NCBI GenBank assembly: GCA_964494475.1
Contig: CAZBRS010000006.1
Span: 1 to 64,000, forward strand
Direction: 5' to 3'
Length of the DNA: 64,000 nt
Source of the DNA: CAZBRS01 sp964494475
Lineage (GTDB): Bacteria > Myxococcota_A > UBA9042 > CAZBRS01
In this document: positions 53,838-61,890 of the stretch, one piece after another
Numbering within the stretch: the stretch's first letter is position 1
How the letters are laid out: every line of letters starts with the position of its first letter
Program-made: the position numbers and the translations under genes
Notes under the pieces: generated by a model
The model's input: the letters and a program-made list of their open reading frames with translations, nothing else
The model's database searches: none
What the model was told of the DNA's origin: nothing

Positions 53838-55049
53838 ATGCCAGACCGGCCGCGCATCCTCCTCGGAGTCTCGGGTGGAATCGCCGCCTACAAGGCCGCC
53901 GACCTCGTTCGCCTGATGGTCAAGGCCGGCCTCGACGTGCACGTGGTCATGACCGAGGCGGCCACGCGCTTCGTGACGCCCCTCACGTTCGAGACGTTGT
54001 CGCTGCACCCCGTGGGCACCAGCCTGTGGGAACGCCAGTCGGCCGACCGCATCGAGCACATCGACCTCGGCCGCGACGTCGACCTCATGCTGGTCGCGCC
54101 CGCCACGGCCGACGTGATCGGCAAGATCGCGGCGGGCCTGGCCGACGACCTGCTCACGACGACGATCATGGCCTCGGACAAGCCCGTGCTGCTGGCGCCC
54201 TCCATGAACGACGCCATGTACGCGAACCCCATCGTGCAGCAGAACCTGCAACGCCTGAAGGCCCTCGGGCGCTACCGCGTGATCGAGCCGTCCGAGGGCG
54301 AGCTGGCGTGCCAGACGGTGGGCAAGGGCCGCCTGCCCGAGCCACTCGCCCTGCTGGCCCACGTGCAGCGCGCCCTCACGCCGCAGCGCCTGGCCGGCAA
54401 GCGCGTGCTCGTCTCGGCGGCCGCCACGCGCGCCTGGCTCGACGACGTGCGCTACCTGACCAACCCCTCGACCGGCCGCATGGGCTTCGCCCTGGCCGAG
54501 GCGGCGTGGCGCATGGGCGCCGAGGTCACGCTCGTCACCGGGCCCACGCTCCTCCCGACCCCCGAGGGCGTCCTGCGCGTCGAGGCCGAGACCGTGGCCG
54601 CCATGGGCGACGCCCTGTCCGCGCGCGTCGCAGACAGCGATCTGCTGTTCATGGCAGCGGCCGTGGGCGACTTCGAGCCCGCAGCGAGGGTCCGGGGCAA
54701 GATCAAGAAGGAGGGCCTCGCCGAGGGGCTCCCCGTCGCGCTCGCGCGCGCCCCTGACCTGCTGACGGGCCTGGCCGACCGCAAGGGGCGCTGCGTCACC
54801 GTGGGCTTCGCGGCCGAGACCTCCGACCACGAGCAGCACGCCCGCGGCAAGCTCGCGCGCAAGCGCCTCGACTACCTGTTCCTGAACCCGGTCGAGGGCC
54901 CCACCGCCGGCTTCGCGGCGCCCACGAACCAGGGCGTGCTGTTCGCGGCGCGCTCGGGCCGTCGCGTCGACTTCGAGAACCAGCCCAAGGCCGCGTTGGC
55001 CCCCGCGCTGCTCGCCGCGGTGCTCGACGATCTCGAGGCCGGCCGGTGA
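53838..55049 (+). CDS. coaBC: Phosphopantothenoylcysteine decarboxylase/synthetase
   Basis: A 403-residue bifunctional enzyme of coenzyme A biosynthesis. The CoaC flavin domain (1-~180) has ILLGVSGGIAAYKAADLVRL, the active-site NPSMN-type motif in LLAPSMNDAMY and the Cys flap ELACQTVGKGRL. The CoaB domain (~190-403) has VLVSAAATRAWLDDVRYLTN, STGRMGFALAEAA, MAAAVGDFEP and the Lys motif KIKKEG. It lies 8 bp after the MBL-fold gene and overlaps the UDG gene by GTGA. Confidence 0.95.
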   Translation: MPDRPRILLGVSGGIAAYKAADLVRLMVKAGLDVHVVMTEAATRFVTPLTFETLSLHPVGTSLWERQSADRIEHIDLGRDVDLMLVAPATADVIGKIAAGLADDLLTTTIMASDKPVLLAPSMNDAMYANPIVQQNLQRLKALGRYRVIEPSEGELACQTVGKGRLPEPLALLAHVQRALTPQRLAGKRVLVSAAATRAWLDDVRYLTNPSTGRMGFALAEAAWRMGAEVTLVTGPTLLPTPEGVLRVEAETVAAMGDALSARVADSDLLFMAAAVGDFEPAARVRGKIKKEGLAEGLPVALARAPDLLTGLADRKGRCVTVGFAAETSDHEQHARGKLARKRLDYLFLNPVEGPTAGFAAPTNQGVLFAARSGRRVDFENQPKAALAPALLAAVLDDLEAGR

Positions 55050-55678
55050 GCCACGACCTCGACCACCTGGCCGAGGCGCTCACGGCGCTCCTCGACGACG
55101 GCCAGACCGACCTCTGGCAAAACGGCTCCCTCGGCCTCGAGGCCGAGCGCAGGCGTTGCCGCGCGTGCACCGCCTGCCCGCTGGCCGCGACCCGCAACAC
55201 GGCCGTGTACGGCGAAGGCAACCCCCTGGCGTCGCTGCTGCTCGTGGGCGAAGGGCCCGGCGCCGACGAAGATCGGCTGGGTCGCCCCTTCGTAGGTCAG
55301 GCCGGGCGGCTGCTCGACGACCTCCTGGCCGAAGCGGGCCTCGACCGCCGCGCCGTCTACATCACCAACGTGGTGAAATGCCGACCGCCCCACAACCGCG
55401 ATCCGCTCCCCGAGGAGGCCGCCGCTTGCCGCCCCTTCCTCGACACCCAGATCGCGCGCATCCGCCCCCGCGTCCTGCTCTGCCTCGGCAGCGTCGCGGC
55501 GCGGCTGCTGCTCGGCACGACCGAACGCATCACCGTCATCCGGGGCCAGGTTCGCCGCGTCGGGGGGCATCTGGTCGTCCCCACGGTCCACCCGGCGTAT
55601 GTCCTGCGCAACATGCGGGAGCGCGGGCTGCTCGTCGCCGACCTGGCGCTGGCCCTGCGACTCACCCGAGAGTTGTAA
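55046..55678 (+). CDS. Family 4 uracil-DNA glycosylase
   Basis: A 210-residue iron-sulfur UDG that removes uracil from deaminated DNA. The water-activating motif 1 reads VGEGPGADEDRLGRPFVGQA; TNVVKCRPPHNRDPLPEE and the leucine-loop motif HPAYVLRNM are present. Four cluster-type cysteines are in CRACTAC, KCRPP and AACRPF. The N-terminus is ~30 residues longer than needed. The GTG start at 55046 overlaps the coaBC stop. It is the last gene of this plus-strand run. Confidence 0.93.
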   Translation: MSHDLDHLAEALTALLDDGQTDLWQNGSLGLEAERRRCRACTACPLAATRNTAVYGEGNPLASLLLVGEGPGADEDRLGRPFVGQAGRLLDDLLAEAGLDRRAVYITNVVKCRPPHNRDPLPEEAAACRPFLDTQIARIRPRVLLCLGSVAARLLLGTTERITVIRGQVRRVGGHLVVPTVHPAYVLRNMRERGLLVADLALALRLTREL

Positions 55679-55853
55679 CCCCCCGTTACATGTATATCCT
55701 CGTAACGAGCCTGAAAAGCCTGCGGCGGCCGGCGATCCCGACACCGAGGCGGAGGGTGTAACGCGGCGATACAGCGCGAGTCAAATCGGCCAACCGACGC
55801 GCCGCGGCGTGTCTCCCTTGAAATCATTACAGAAAGTGGCGGAAGGCCCGCCT
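55679..55853. other. Non-coding stretch upstream of the sRNA promoter
   Basis: About 175 bp without a plausible gene on either strand. It contains a GTTACATG/TCGTAACG imperfect repeat just after the UDG stop. Space for activator sites of the sigma54 promoter lies here, but I cannot name any. Confidence 0.5.
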
Positions 55854-55869
55854 TGGCACGGGGATTGCT
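55854..55869 (+). promoter_or_regulatory. Sigma54 promoter without a downstream gene
   Basis: TGGCACG-GGGA-TTGCT: GG (55855-55856) and GC (55867-55868) exactly 10 nt apart, a perfect -24/-12 element. Transcription would begin near 55880 and run into a non-coding stretch that ends in a strong hairpin. Confidence 0.8.
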
Positions 55870-55879
55870 ATAGTAGTTG

Positions 55880-55990
55880 TCCGAGTTTCACGCTCCGCTA
55901 TTTCTCAGATCGACCCCCCGGTCGCCGTAAAAGGCGACGCCCGACCTCATTCTATGGTGGGGGGGAGCCGAGAGGCTCCTCCCCACCCCC
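55880..55990 (+). ncRNA. Candidate sigma54-dependent small RNA
   Basis: From the predicted start to the 3' side of the terminator is about 110 nt, with no ribosome-binding site plus ORF. It contains a 6-bp hairpin GTCGCC-gtaaaa-GGCGAC (55921-55938) and a 14-bp terminator hairpin. The only gene beyond is on the opposite strand. Precedent: Pxr of Myxococcus xanthus is a small RNA made from a sigma54 promoter; I cannot say this is its homologue. Confidence 0.6.
55956..55987. terminator. Strong 14-bp hairpin with GAGA loop
   Basis: GGTGGGGGGGAGCC (55956-55969), loop GAGA, GGCTCCTCCCCACC (55974-55987); one G-U pair, otherwise perfect. It serves the sRNA candidate and, in the other direction, the convergent DUF3006-type gene. 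The following tract is C/T-rich rather than all T. Confidence 0.75.
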
Positions 55991-56006
55991 TCCTTACTCT
56001 TCGAAG

Positions 56007-56258
56007 TCAGAGCGTCTCGATGTCGTCGGTGCCCGTGCCCTCGTCGAGGGCGGAGGCGAGCGCAGCGACCTCGGCGCGACGCCGATCGCGCAGGGTCTCG
56101 TCGGCGACCAGGGTCAGGCGGAACACGTCGCCTTCGGCCGGGGGGCACGAAAACCACGACACAGGCAACGTGGCCTCGTGCTCCTGTTCGTCCTGCACGA
56201 TCACGGTGCCGCGGGGGCCACGACGATCGACGGTGAGCACGACCTCGGGGATGGCCAT
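56007..56258 (-). CDS. DUF3006-like small protein
   Basis: An 83-residue protein starting MAIPEVVLTVDRRGPRGTVI. A strand-rich N-terminal half (VIVQDEQEHEATLPVSWFSC, then PPAEGDVFRLTLVAD) resembles DUF3006 (a short beta domain with a 'dR.eg..A.l..dg' start and an 'EGDv' turn). The C-terminus is helical and acidic. The function is unknown. It lies 4 bp after the upstream lipoprotein gene and is last in a three-gene operon. Confidence 0.7.
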   Translation of the reverse strand: MAIPEVVLTVDRRGPRGTVIVQDEQEHEATLPVSWFSCPPAEGDVFRLTLVADETLRDRRRAEVAALASALDEGTGTDDIETL

Positions 56259-56262
56259 GGGA

Positions 56263-56685
56263 TTACTGATTCGCCTTGTCCTTCCAGAACGCCTCGAGCA
56301 CGCGCAGGTCGATCTGCCAGCCGTCGGGAGCCTTGACGAAGAGCACCTTGCGCTCACGCGTGCCCTGCTGGACGACCAGGACCGCGCACTCCTTGTAGGC
56401 GCTGTTCGCGGGGCACGCCACCGGCTCGTCGCGCGTCACCGTGCCTTCGCCGAGCAGGAGGAGCGGGTTCTTCTTGTCGGCGCCGTAGGCCGCGGTCAGG
56501 TCGACCAGCCCCTTGACGAGGCCGCGGGACTCGTCGGTGAACCCCTCGGCGAAGCGCTCGACGTTGCCTTCGCTCGCGGCGGCCACCATCGCCTCGTAGG
56601 TCTTGCCGGGGCCCTTGGCGCAGCCCGCGACCAACGCGAGCATGAACGCCAGGCGGATCGCGCGCGTGCCCTCGCGACCGTTCAT
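56263..56685 (-). CDS. NTF2-like lipoprotein (DUF4878-type), first of two
   Basis: A 140-residue lipoprotein (LALVAGCAK). GPGKTYEAMVAAASEGNVER is the helical opening of a DUF4878/NTF2-like domain, which ends with VLFVKAPDGWQIDLRVLEAF. It has two more Cys (ACPANSAYKEC) likely in a disulfide. The start at 56685 overlaps the stop of the neighbouring lipoprotein (56682-56685). Both are probably accessory envelope proteins of similar fold but little sequence identity. Confidence 0.78.
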   Translation of the reverse strand: MNGREGTRAIRLAFMLALVAGCAKGPGKTYEAMVAAASEGNVERFAEGFTDESRGLVKGLVDLTAAYGADKKNPLLLLGEGTVTRDEPVACPANSAYKECAVLVVQQGTRERKVLFVKAPDGWQIDLRVLEAFWKDKANQ

Positions 56686-57095
56686 TCCTGCTCCTTCGCG
56701 CCCGCCAGGGGCTCCCAGAACGTGGGCAACTCGAGGGCCTCGATGCGCCACTGGCCCGCCTCGCGGATCAGCACGACCTCGAGCTCGTGCTTGCCCGCCC
56801 CGACCCGCAACAGGGCCACGTTGCCCTCGACGACCGCCGGCTGCGAGGGCGACCCCTCGGGGAGCAGCGTGAACGGATCGCTCAGCCAGCGCAGATCTTT
56901 GCGGGCAGTGGCCTGGAACGCGTCGAGGTTCGCGAGCACCTTGCGCGTGCGCGCGGTGAAGCAGTCGAGCCACGCGGCGGTGTCCTTGTCGCGGCGCGCC
57001 TGCTGGGCGCGATCCCAGGTGGCCTCGGGACCGGCTGCGCAGCCGGCCAGCGCCCACGACACGAGCACCACGAGGAGCAGACGGTGGGGTCTCAT
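56682..57095 (-). CDS. NTF2-like lipoprotein, second of two
   Basis: A 137-residue lipoprotein (ALAGCAAG). Core: ATWDRAQQARRDKDTAAWLD, then CFTARTRKVLANLDAFQATA, strand-rich end (VALLRVGAGKHELEVVLIRE) and GQWRIEALELPTFWEP. The layout parallels the downstream lipoprotein and the one at 23819. It is first in the operon and has a promoter at 57104-57132. Confidence 0.78.
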   Translation of the reverse strand: MRPHRLLLVVLVSWALAGCAAGPEATWDRAQQARRDKDTAAWLDCFTARTRKVLANLDAFQATARKDLRWLSDPFTLLPEGSPSQPAVVEGNVALLRVGAGKHELEVVLIREAGQWRIEALELPTFWEPLAGAKEQE

Positions 57096-57103
57096 GACGA
57101 CGG

Positions 57104-57132
57104 AGTGTAGCCGGCGGCGCGAACCTTGACAA
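57104..57132 (-). promoter_or_regulatory. Promoter of the lipoprotein-DUF3006 operon
   Basis: Minus strand: TTGTCA (57127-57132), 17 nt, TACACT (57104-57109), 9 bp before the ATG-proximal region. The -35 overlaps a plus-strand TTGACA (57126-57131) that may serve fadL. Confidence 0.55.
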
Positions 57133-57190
57133 GCCAGGCCCCTTCCGGTGAAGTGTTTCGAACCGGACTCTGAAGGCAAAGGGGGGGCTC

Positions 57191-58762
57191 ATGAGGCGCG
57201 TCCGTCTCGGCGTAGGACTGCTCGCGTGGCTCGTGTCGACCACCGCCGTGGCCGGCGGGTTCGAGTTTCCCGACTTCGGAGCGCAGGCAGTGGGCCGCTC
57301 CGGCGCGTTCACGGCCAAGGCCGACGACCTCTCGGCGCTGGCCATCAACCCCGCCGGGCTCGCCAACCTGAAGGGCGTGAACCTCTACTACAGCCACAAC
57401 TTCACGCGGCTGGGGCTCGACTACACGCGCGCCCCGGCGACCATCTACGCGACGAACCCCATCTACCCGAACGACCCGAGCAAGGACACGGCCACCCAGA
57501 TCCCGTTCTCGAAGGTGTCGAACGACGTGCCCTGGTTCCCACTGGGCGCCTCCCTGGCCGCCTCGTACGACTTCGGCCTCGATCTGTTCACGTTCGGCCT
57601 GGGCGTCTGCGGCCCGTCGGCCGTGGGTCACACCAAGTTCGGGCTGGTGCCCGAGACCGCCGCCCTCGACGAGGGGGTCGCCCAGCCGAACGGCGCCAAG
57701 TACATGATGATCGAGCGCGACATCCTCCTCCTGTACTACACGCTGTCGGCGGGCTTCCGCCTGCCCAACCATCGCTTCGGAGTGGGCGTCGACCTGCAGT
57801 GGGTCGACATGCCCCAGCTGAAGTTCGACATGATGGTCGACGGCACCGAGACCTCGAAGGTGTACCCCGTCCGCTCGTCGTGGGACACCCTGGCCCGCGT
57901 CGAAGCCTCCGATCGCTTCAACTTCTCGACGATCATCGGCGTGTGGGCCCGGCCGTGGGACTTCCTCGAGCTCGGCCTGTCGTCGCGCCCCCTGCCCATC
58001 ACCCTGAACGCCGGCGGCACCGTCGACGTCGACCTGTTCGGCTCGGCCTTCCAGAACCCCGACGGCTCGTACTGGGCCGACAGCGAGTGGGGGCTGTCGG
58101 ACGACGGCGCGGGGGTCGGCGGCTCGAAGACCAAGGCCTCGGTAAAGTTCACGCTGCCGCCCTGGATTCGCTTCGGCGCGCGCTACGTGCACGGCGACCC
58201 CGACGACGAGACCTTCGACGTCGAGCTCGACTTCGTCTACGAGTTCTGGCGCACGTTCGACGCCATCGAGGTCGACATGAACACCAAGATGAACGTCGAA
58301 AAGAACCTCGGGAAGATCGTGGCCCTCGGCCCCATCCGCATCGACAAGAAGTTCAACGACACCTGGAGCCTGCGCCTGGGCGGCGACTGGCAGGCCTGGG
58401 ACGACACGCTGTGGGTGCGCGCCGGCACCTTCTACGAGAGCGGCGCCTCGCCCGAAAAGTACACGGCCGTCGACTTCGAAGCCTTCGACCGCGTGGGCGG
58501 CTCGGTGGGCGTAAGCTGGCAGTTCTACGAGCGCATGTTCCTGAACCTCGCCTTCCTGCACATCCAGCAGTTCGAGCGCACCGTCGCCGAGGCCGACAGC
58601 CAAGTCGTCCAGCAGCGCCCCGGCTCGCGCTGCACCGCCTCGGCCGACAAGTCCATCTGCGACCCGCACTACGACACCTGGGGCGGCTCGGCCCCGGTGG
58701 GCGCGGGCACCTACTCGTCGATGATCGACACGATCTCGGTCGGGGTCACGGTCGGCTTCTGA
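57191..58762 (+). CDS. FadL/TodX-family outer-membrane transport protein
   Basis: A 523-residue barrel protein with a signal peptide (ending VAGG, residue ~22). The N-terminal hatch motif GFEFPDFGAQAVGRSGAFTA with DDLSALAINPAGLANLKGVN is diagnostic of the FadL/OmpP1 family (NPA). The barrel ends with VGVTVGF, a terminal Phe. These proteins pass fatty acids or aromatic hydrocarbons. TTGACA at 57126 may be its -35. The start has a G-rich SD-like run just upstream. Confidence 0.92.
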   Translation: MRRVRLGVGLLAWLVSTTAVAGGFEFPDFGAQAVGRSGAFTAKADDLSALAINPAGLANLKGVNLYYSHNFTRLGLDYTRAPATIYATNPIYPNDPSKDTATQIPFSKVSNDVPWFPLGASLAASYDFGLDLFTFGLGVCGPSAVGHTKFGLVPETAALDEGVAQPNGAKYMMIERDILLLYYTLSAGFRLPNHRFGVGVDLQWVDMPQLKFDMMVDGTETSKVYPVRSSWDTLARVEASDRFNFSTIIGVWARPWDFLELGLSSRPLPITLNAGGTVDVDLFGSAFQNPDGSYWADSEWGLSDDGAGVGGSKTKASVKFTLPPWIRFGARYVHGDPDDETFDVELDFVYEFWRTFDAIEVDMNTKMNVEKNLGKIVALGPIRIDKKFNDTWSLRLGGDWQAWDDTLWVRAGTFYESGASPEKYTAVDFEAFDRVGGSVGVSWQFYERMFLNLAFLHIQQFERTVAEADSQVVQQRPGSRCTASADKSICDPHYDTWGGSAPVGAGTYSSMIDTISVGVTVGF

Positions 58763-58792
58763 CGAACCAGCCCAGCGCAGCCCGAGACGCCG

Positions 58793-59404
58793 TCACCGCC
58801 CCAGCTGGCTCTTGATGCGGTCGGTCAGCAGCTCTTGCGCGATGAGGTTCGACCCGCCCTCGGGGATGATGATGTCGGCGAAGCGCTTCGAGGGCTCGAC
58901 GAACTCGTCGTGCATGGGGCGCACGGTGTGCTCGTACTGGTGCAGCACCGAGTCGAGGGTGCGGCCGCGCTCCGAGAGGTCGCGCTTGATGCGACGGATG
59001 AGGCGCAGATCGGCGTCGGTGTCGATGAACACCTTGATGTCCATGAGCGCGCGCAGGTCGGCGTCGGTGAAGATGAGGATGCCCTCGACCACCAGGATGG
59101 GGCGGGCGTCGACGTGCTCGGTGCGGTCGGTGCGGCTGTGGGTCACGAAGTCGTAGATGGGCTTCTCGACGGCCACGCCCTTCTTCAACAGCCGGATGTG
59201 CTGCTTCAGCAGCTGCGAGTCGAACGAGTCGGGGTGGTCGAAGTTGGTGCGCGCGCGCTCGTCGAGGGGCACGCCGCGCAGGTCGATGTAGTAGCTGTCC
59301 TGCTCGAGCATCGACACCGAGTCGCGCGGGGTCGACTCGATGATGTTGCGCACGATGGTGGTCTTGCCCGAACCCGTTCCGCCGGCGATGCCGATCGTCA
59401 ACAT
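58793..59404 (-). CDS. udk: Uridine kinase
   Basis: A 203-residue P-loop kinase that phosphorylates uridine and cytidine with ATP or GTP (pyrimidine salvage). IGIAGGTGSGKTTIVRNI (Walker A), LEQDSYYIDL, FDHPDSFDSQLL, YDFVTHSRT and PILVVEGILIFTDADLR are family motifs, and RRIKRDLSERGRTLDS is the lid. It lies 2 bp after alr (stop to start) in the same direction. Confidence 0.95.
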   Translation of the reverse strand: MLTIGIAGGTGSGKTTIVRNIIESTPRDSVSMLEQDSYYIDLRGVPLDERARTNFDHPDSFDSQLLKQHIRLLKKGVAVEKPIYDFVTHSRTDRTEHVDARPILVVEGILIFTDADLRALMDIKVFIDTDADLRLIRRIKRDLSERGRTLDSVLHQYEHTVRPMHDEFVEPSKRFADIIIPEGGSNLIAQELLTDRIKSQLGR

Positions 59405-59406
59405 GG

Positions 59407-60549
59407 TCACCCCACCAACCGACGCGGGATCCGCTCGGAGATGCGCGTCGTGATCTCGTAGTGAATGGTCCCGCAGATGGCCGCCAGGTCTTCGGCGCGC
59501 ACCCGCTCGTCGCCCGACGCGCCGAGCAGCACGACCTCGTCGCGCTCGGAGACGTTGGGGACGTCGGTGACGTCGACCAGCGCCATGTTCATGCAGATGC
59601 GGCCGCGCACGGGCGCCCGGTGCCCGCGGATGAGCACGTGGGCCAGGTTCGACAGGCCGCGATCGTAGCCGTCGTAGTACCCGATGGGCAGCACGGCCAC
59701 GCGCACGGGGCTGGTGGCCCGGAAGGTGCGCCCGTAGCCCAGGTAGGCGCCCGCGGGTACGTCTTTCACCTGCGCGATCATGGTCTTCCACGAGAGCACG
59801 GGCCGGAGCTCGGCCGCCGTTCCCCGCAGCAACGAGGCGATGTAGGTCTCCTGCGACGGCCACAGCCCGTAGAGACCGATGCCCACGCGCGCCAGATCGT
59901 GGTGTGTCTCGGGCATGTTGAGCGTGGCGGCCGTGTTCGCGCAGTGCAGCACGCGGGGACGGATGCCGTGACCCGCCAGCAGCAGGGCGGCCGCGTGGAA
60001 GCGCTCGAGCTGCTCGCGCGCGAAACGGTCGTCGGTGGTGTCTTCGATGTCGGCGAAGTGCGTGGAGAGGCCCTCGATCGCCACCGACGGCAGGCCGGCC
60101 GCCGCGCGGGCGAGGTGCAGGAGCGCGTCGGGCTCCAGCCCCTGGCGGTGGGTGCCCGTCTCGGCCTTCAGGTGCACGCGCGCCGTCGTACCAAGGACCT
60201 CGGCCGCGCGGGCCAGGCGCCGGAGCACGTCGTCGCGGTACACGACCAGGTCGAGGCCCGCCCGCACCGCCTCGGCCAGCCCGTCCTCGGGCACGTGGCC
60301 GAGCACGAGCACGCCCAGGTCGGGCCACCGGGCCTTCAGGGCCAACCCCTCGCCCAGGTCGTTGACCCCCACCCGCCGCACGCCGGCCTCGACCAGCACC
60401 CCGGTGACCTCGGTCAGCCCATGGCCGTAGGCGTTGGCCTTGACCACCGGCAAGAGGCGCTCGACGCCTTGCACGAGGCCGGCGAACACCGAGAGGTTGT
60501 GCAACAGCGCGGCGCGATCGAGCTCGCACCACGAGGTGGGGAAGGGCAT
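59407..60549 (-). CDS. alr: Alanine racemase
   Basis: A 380-residue PLP enzyme that makes D-alanine for peptidoglycan. The PLP-lysine lies in LPVVKANAYGHG (residue ~39). The second-base Tyr is in YLGYGRTFRA. HCANTAATLN, RVGIGLYGLWPS and RGRICMNMALVDVTD are also conserved. Length is normal. It is between gapA and udk, all on the minus strand. Confidence 0.96.
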   Translation of the reverse strand: MPFPTSWCELDRAALLHNLSVFAGLVQGVERLLPVVKANAYGHGLTEVTGVLVEAGVRRVGVNDLGEGLALKARWPDLGVLVLGHVPEDGLAEAVRAGLDLVVYRDDVLRRLARAAEVLGTTARVHLKAETGTHRQGLEPDALLHLARAAAGLPSVAIEGLSTHFADIEDTTDDRFAREQLERFHAAALLLAGHGIRPRVLHCANTAATLNMPETHHDLARVGIGLYGLWPSQETYIASLLRGTAAELRPVLSWKTMIAQVKDVPAGAYLGYGRTFRATSPVRVAVLPIGYYDGYDRGLSNLAHVLIRGHRAPVRGRICMNMALVDVTDVPNVSERDEVVLLGASGDERVRAEDLAAICGTIHYEITTRISERIPRRLVG

Positions 60550-60571
60550 GGTCGGGCTCGACCGCGCTTGC

Positions 60572-61615
60572 CTAGCCGAGCAGGTACTTCACGAGGTCGA
60601 TCATGCGGCAGGAGTAGGCCATCTCGTTGTCGTACCAGGCGAGCAGGCGCAGCGTGCGACCGCCCAGCATGTTGGTCTGCTGCAGGTCGGCGATGCTCGA
60701 GTGGCGGTTGCCCACGATGTCGGACGAGACCAGGCTGTCGTTGGCGGCCTCGAGGATGCCCTTCATGCGGCCGTTGGCGGCCTCGACCAGCGCGGCGTTG
60801 ACCTCTTCGACGGTGGTGTCGCGCTTCAGCGTGACGACCACGTCGGTGGCCGAGCCGTCCGGAACGGGAACGCGGGTGGCCACGCCCTTGATGCGGCCGA
60901 CCAGCTCGGGGTAGATCTTCGCGATGGCCTTGTCGGCGCCGGTCGAGGTCGGGATGATGTTGGCGCTGCCCGTGCGGGCGCGACGCCAGTCCTTCTTGTG
61001 GGGCGAGTCGATGATGTTCTGGTCGTTCGTGAAGGCGTGGATGGTGTTGAAGAAGATGTTCTCGATGCCGAACTTGTCGAGCAGCACCGACACCACGGGC
61101 GCCAGGCAGTTGGTGGTGCACGACGAGTTGGACAGCACGCGATCCTCGGGCGTGATGGACGCCTCGTTCACCTTGTAGACGACCGTGCGGATGTCCTTGT
61201 CCTTGGCGGGCGCCGACAGGATGACGCGCTTCACGCCCTGGTTCTTCGGGCCCTTGAAGTGCAGCTCGGCCTTGGCGCGATCGAGGAAGAGCCCGGTGCA
61301 CTCGAGCACGACGTCGACCTTGAAGTCGTCCCACGGGATCTCGGTCGGATCCTTGATGGCGGTGACGACCGACTGGCTGACGACGCCGCCCTCGTTGCAG
61401 ACGACCTTCAGGGTGTTGCCGTCGGCGACGACCTTGCCCTCGCCGCGTCGCGGGAACATCCCGTGCATGGTGTCGTGCGAGAGCAGGTAGGCGAGCTGGT
61501 CGGCGGGCACCAGATCGTTGATGGCGACGATCTCGACGCCCTCGACCTCGGTGGCGTAGCGGTACGCGAGCCGTCCGATGCGTCCGAACCCGTTGATGCC
61601 GATGCGAATGGCCAT
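60572..61615 (-). CDS. gapA: Glyceraldehyde-3-phosphate dehydrogenase
   Basis: A 347-residue glycolytic enzyme. NAD-binding IGINGFGRIGRLAYRYA, catalytic Cys in SNSSCTTNCLAPV (residue ~155), NTIHAFTNDQN, RTGSANIIPTSTGA and the C-terminal WYDNEMAYSCRMIDL. IAINDL after the second strand suggests NAD use. It has a strong SD (GGAGGAG). It is downstream of tRNA-Pro, probably on one transcript. Confidence 0.97.
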   Translation of the reverse strand: MAIRIGINGFGRIGRLAYRYATEVEGVEIVAINDLVPADQLAYLLSHDTMHGMFPRRGEGKVVADGNTLKVVCNEGGVVSQSVVTAIKDPTEIPWDDFKVDVVLECTGLFLDRAKAELHFKGPKNQGVKRVILSAPAKDKDIRTVVYKVNEASITPEDRVLSNSSCTTNCLAPVVSVLLDKFGIENIFFNTIHAFTNDQNIIDSPHKKDWRRARTGSANIIPTSTGADKAIAKIYPELVGRIKGVATRVPVPDGSATDVVVTLKRDTTVEEVNAALVEAANGRMKGILEAANDSLVSSDIVGNRHSSIADLQQTNMLGGRTLRLLAWYDNEMAYSCRMIDLVKYLLG

Positions 61616-61675
61616 GATCTCCTCCGATTGGTTGGCGGGGTGGCGTCGTTCGAAGGACTCCACCCTGCACGGTGC

Positions 61676-61752
61676 TGGTCGGGGCGACTGGACTTGAACC
61701 AGCGACTCCCAGTACCCAAAACTGGCGCGCTACCAGGCTGCGCTACGCCCCG
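61676..61752 (-). tRNA. tRNA-Pro (TGG)
   Basis: On the minus strand, acceptor CGGGGCG/CGCCCCG, anticodon arm CCAGT-TTTGGGT-ACTGG with TGG, T-loop GTTCAAGTC, discriminator A and encoded CCA (77 nt). It precedes gapA by 60 bp. Confidence 0.97.
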
Positions 61753-61793
61753 ATCCGTGGCGGTCGCGGGAGCTCGTCCTCCCTTGGCGGCGA

Positions 61794-61822
61794 TCTATAT
61801 GAACGGCCCTCGGCGATGTCAA
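61794..61822 (-). promoter_or_regulatory. Promoter of tRNA-Pro (and gapA)
   Basis: Minus strand: TTGACA (61817-61822), 17 nt, TATAGA (61794-61799). It is near consensus and 42 bp before the tRNA. Confidence 0.8.
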
Positions 61823-61835
61823 GGAGGATATCCCA

Positions 61836-61864
61836 TTGGCGCCGTGCACGCCGGCTGCTAGAAT
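61836..61864 (+). promoter_or_regulatory. Promoter of the adenylate cyclase
   Basis: TTGGCG (61836-61841), 17 nt, TAGAAT (61859-61864), ending 26 bp before the ATG and back to back with the tRNA-Pro promoter. Confidence 0.65.
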
Positions 61865-61890
61865 GCTTCCCACTCACCGGTGGATCGACC

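Noticed and set aside
61672..61890. N-terminal extension of the adenylate cyclase containing GATGLEPATPSTQN
   Set aside because: This is the well-known false peptide obtained by translating the antisense of a tRNA gene; the real ATG is at 61891.
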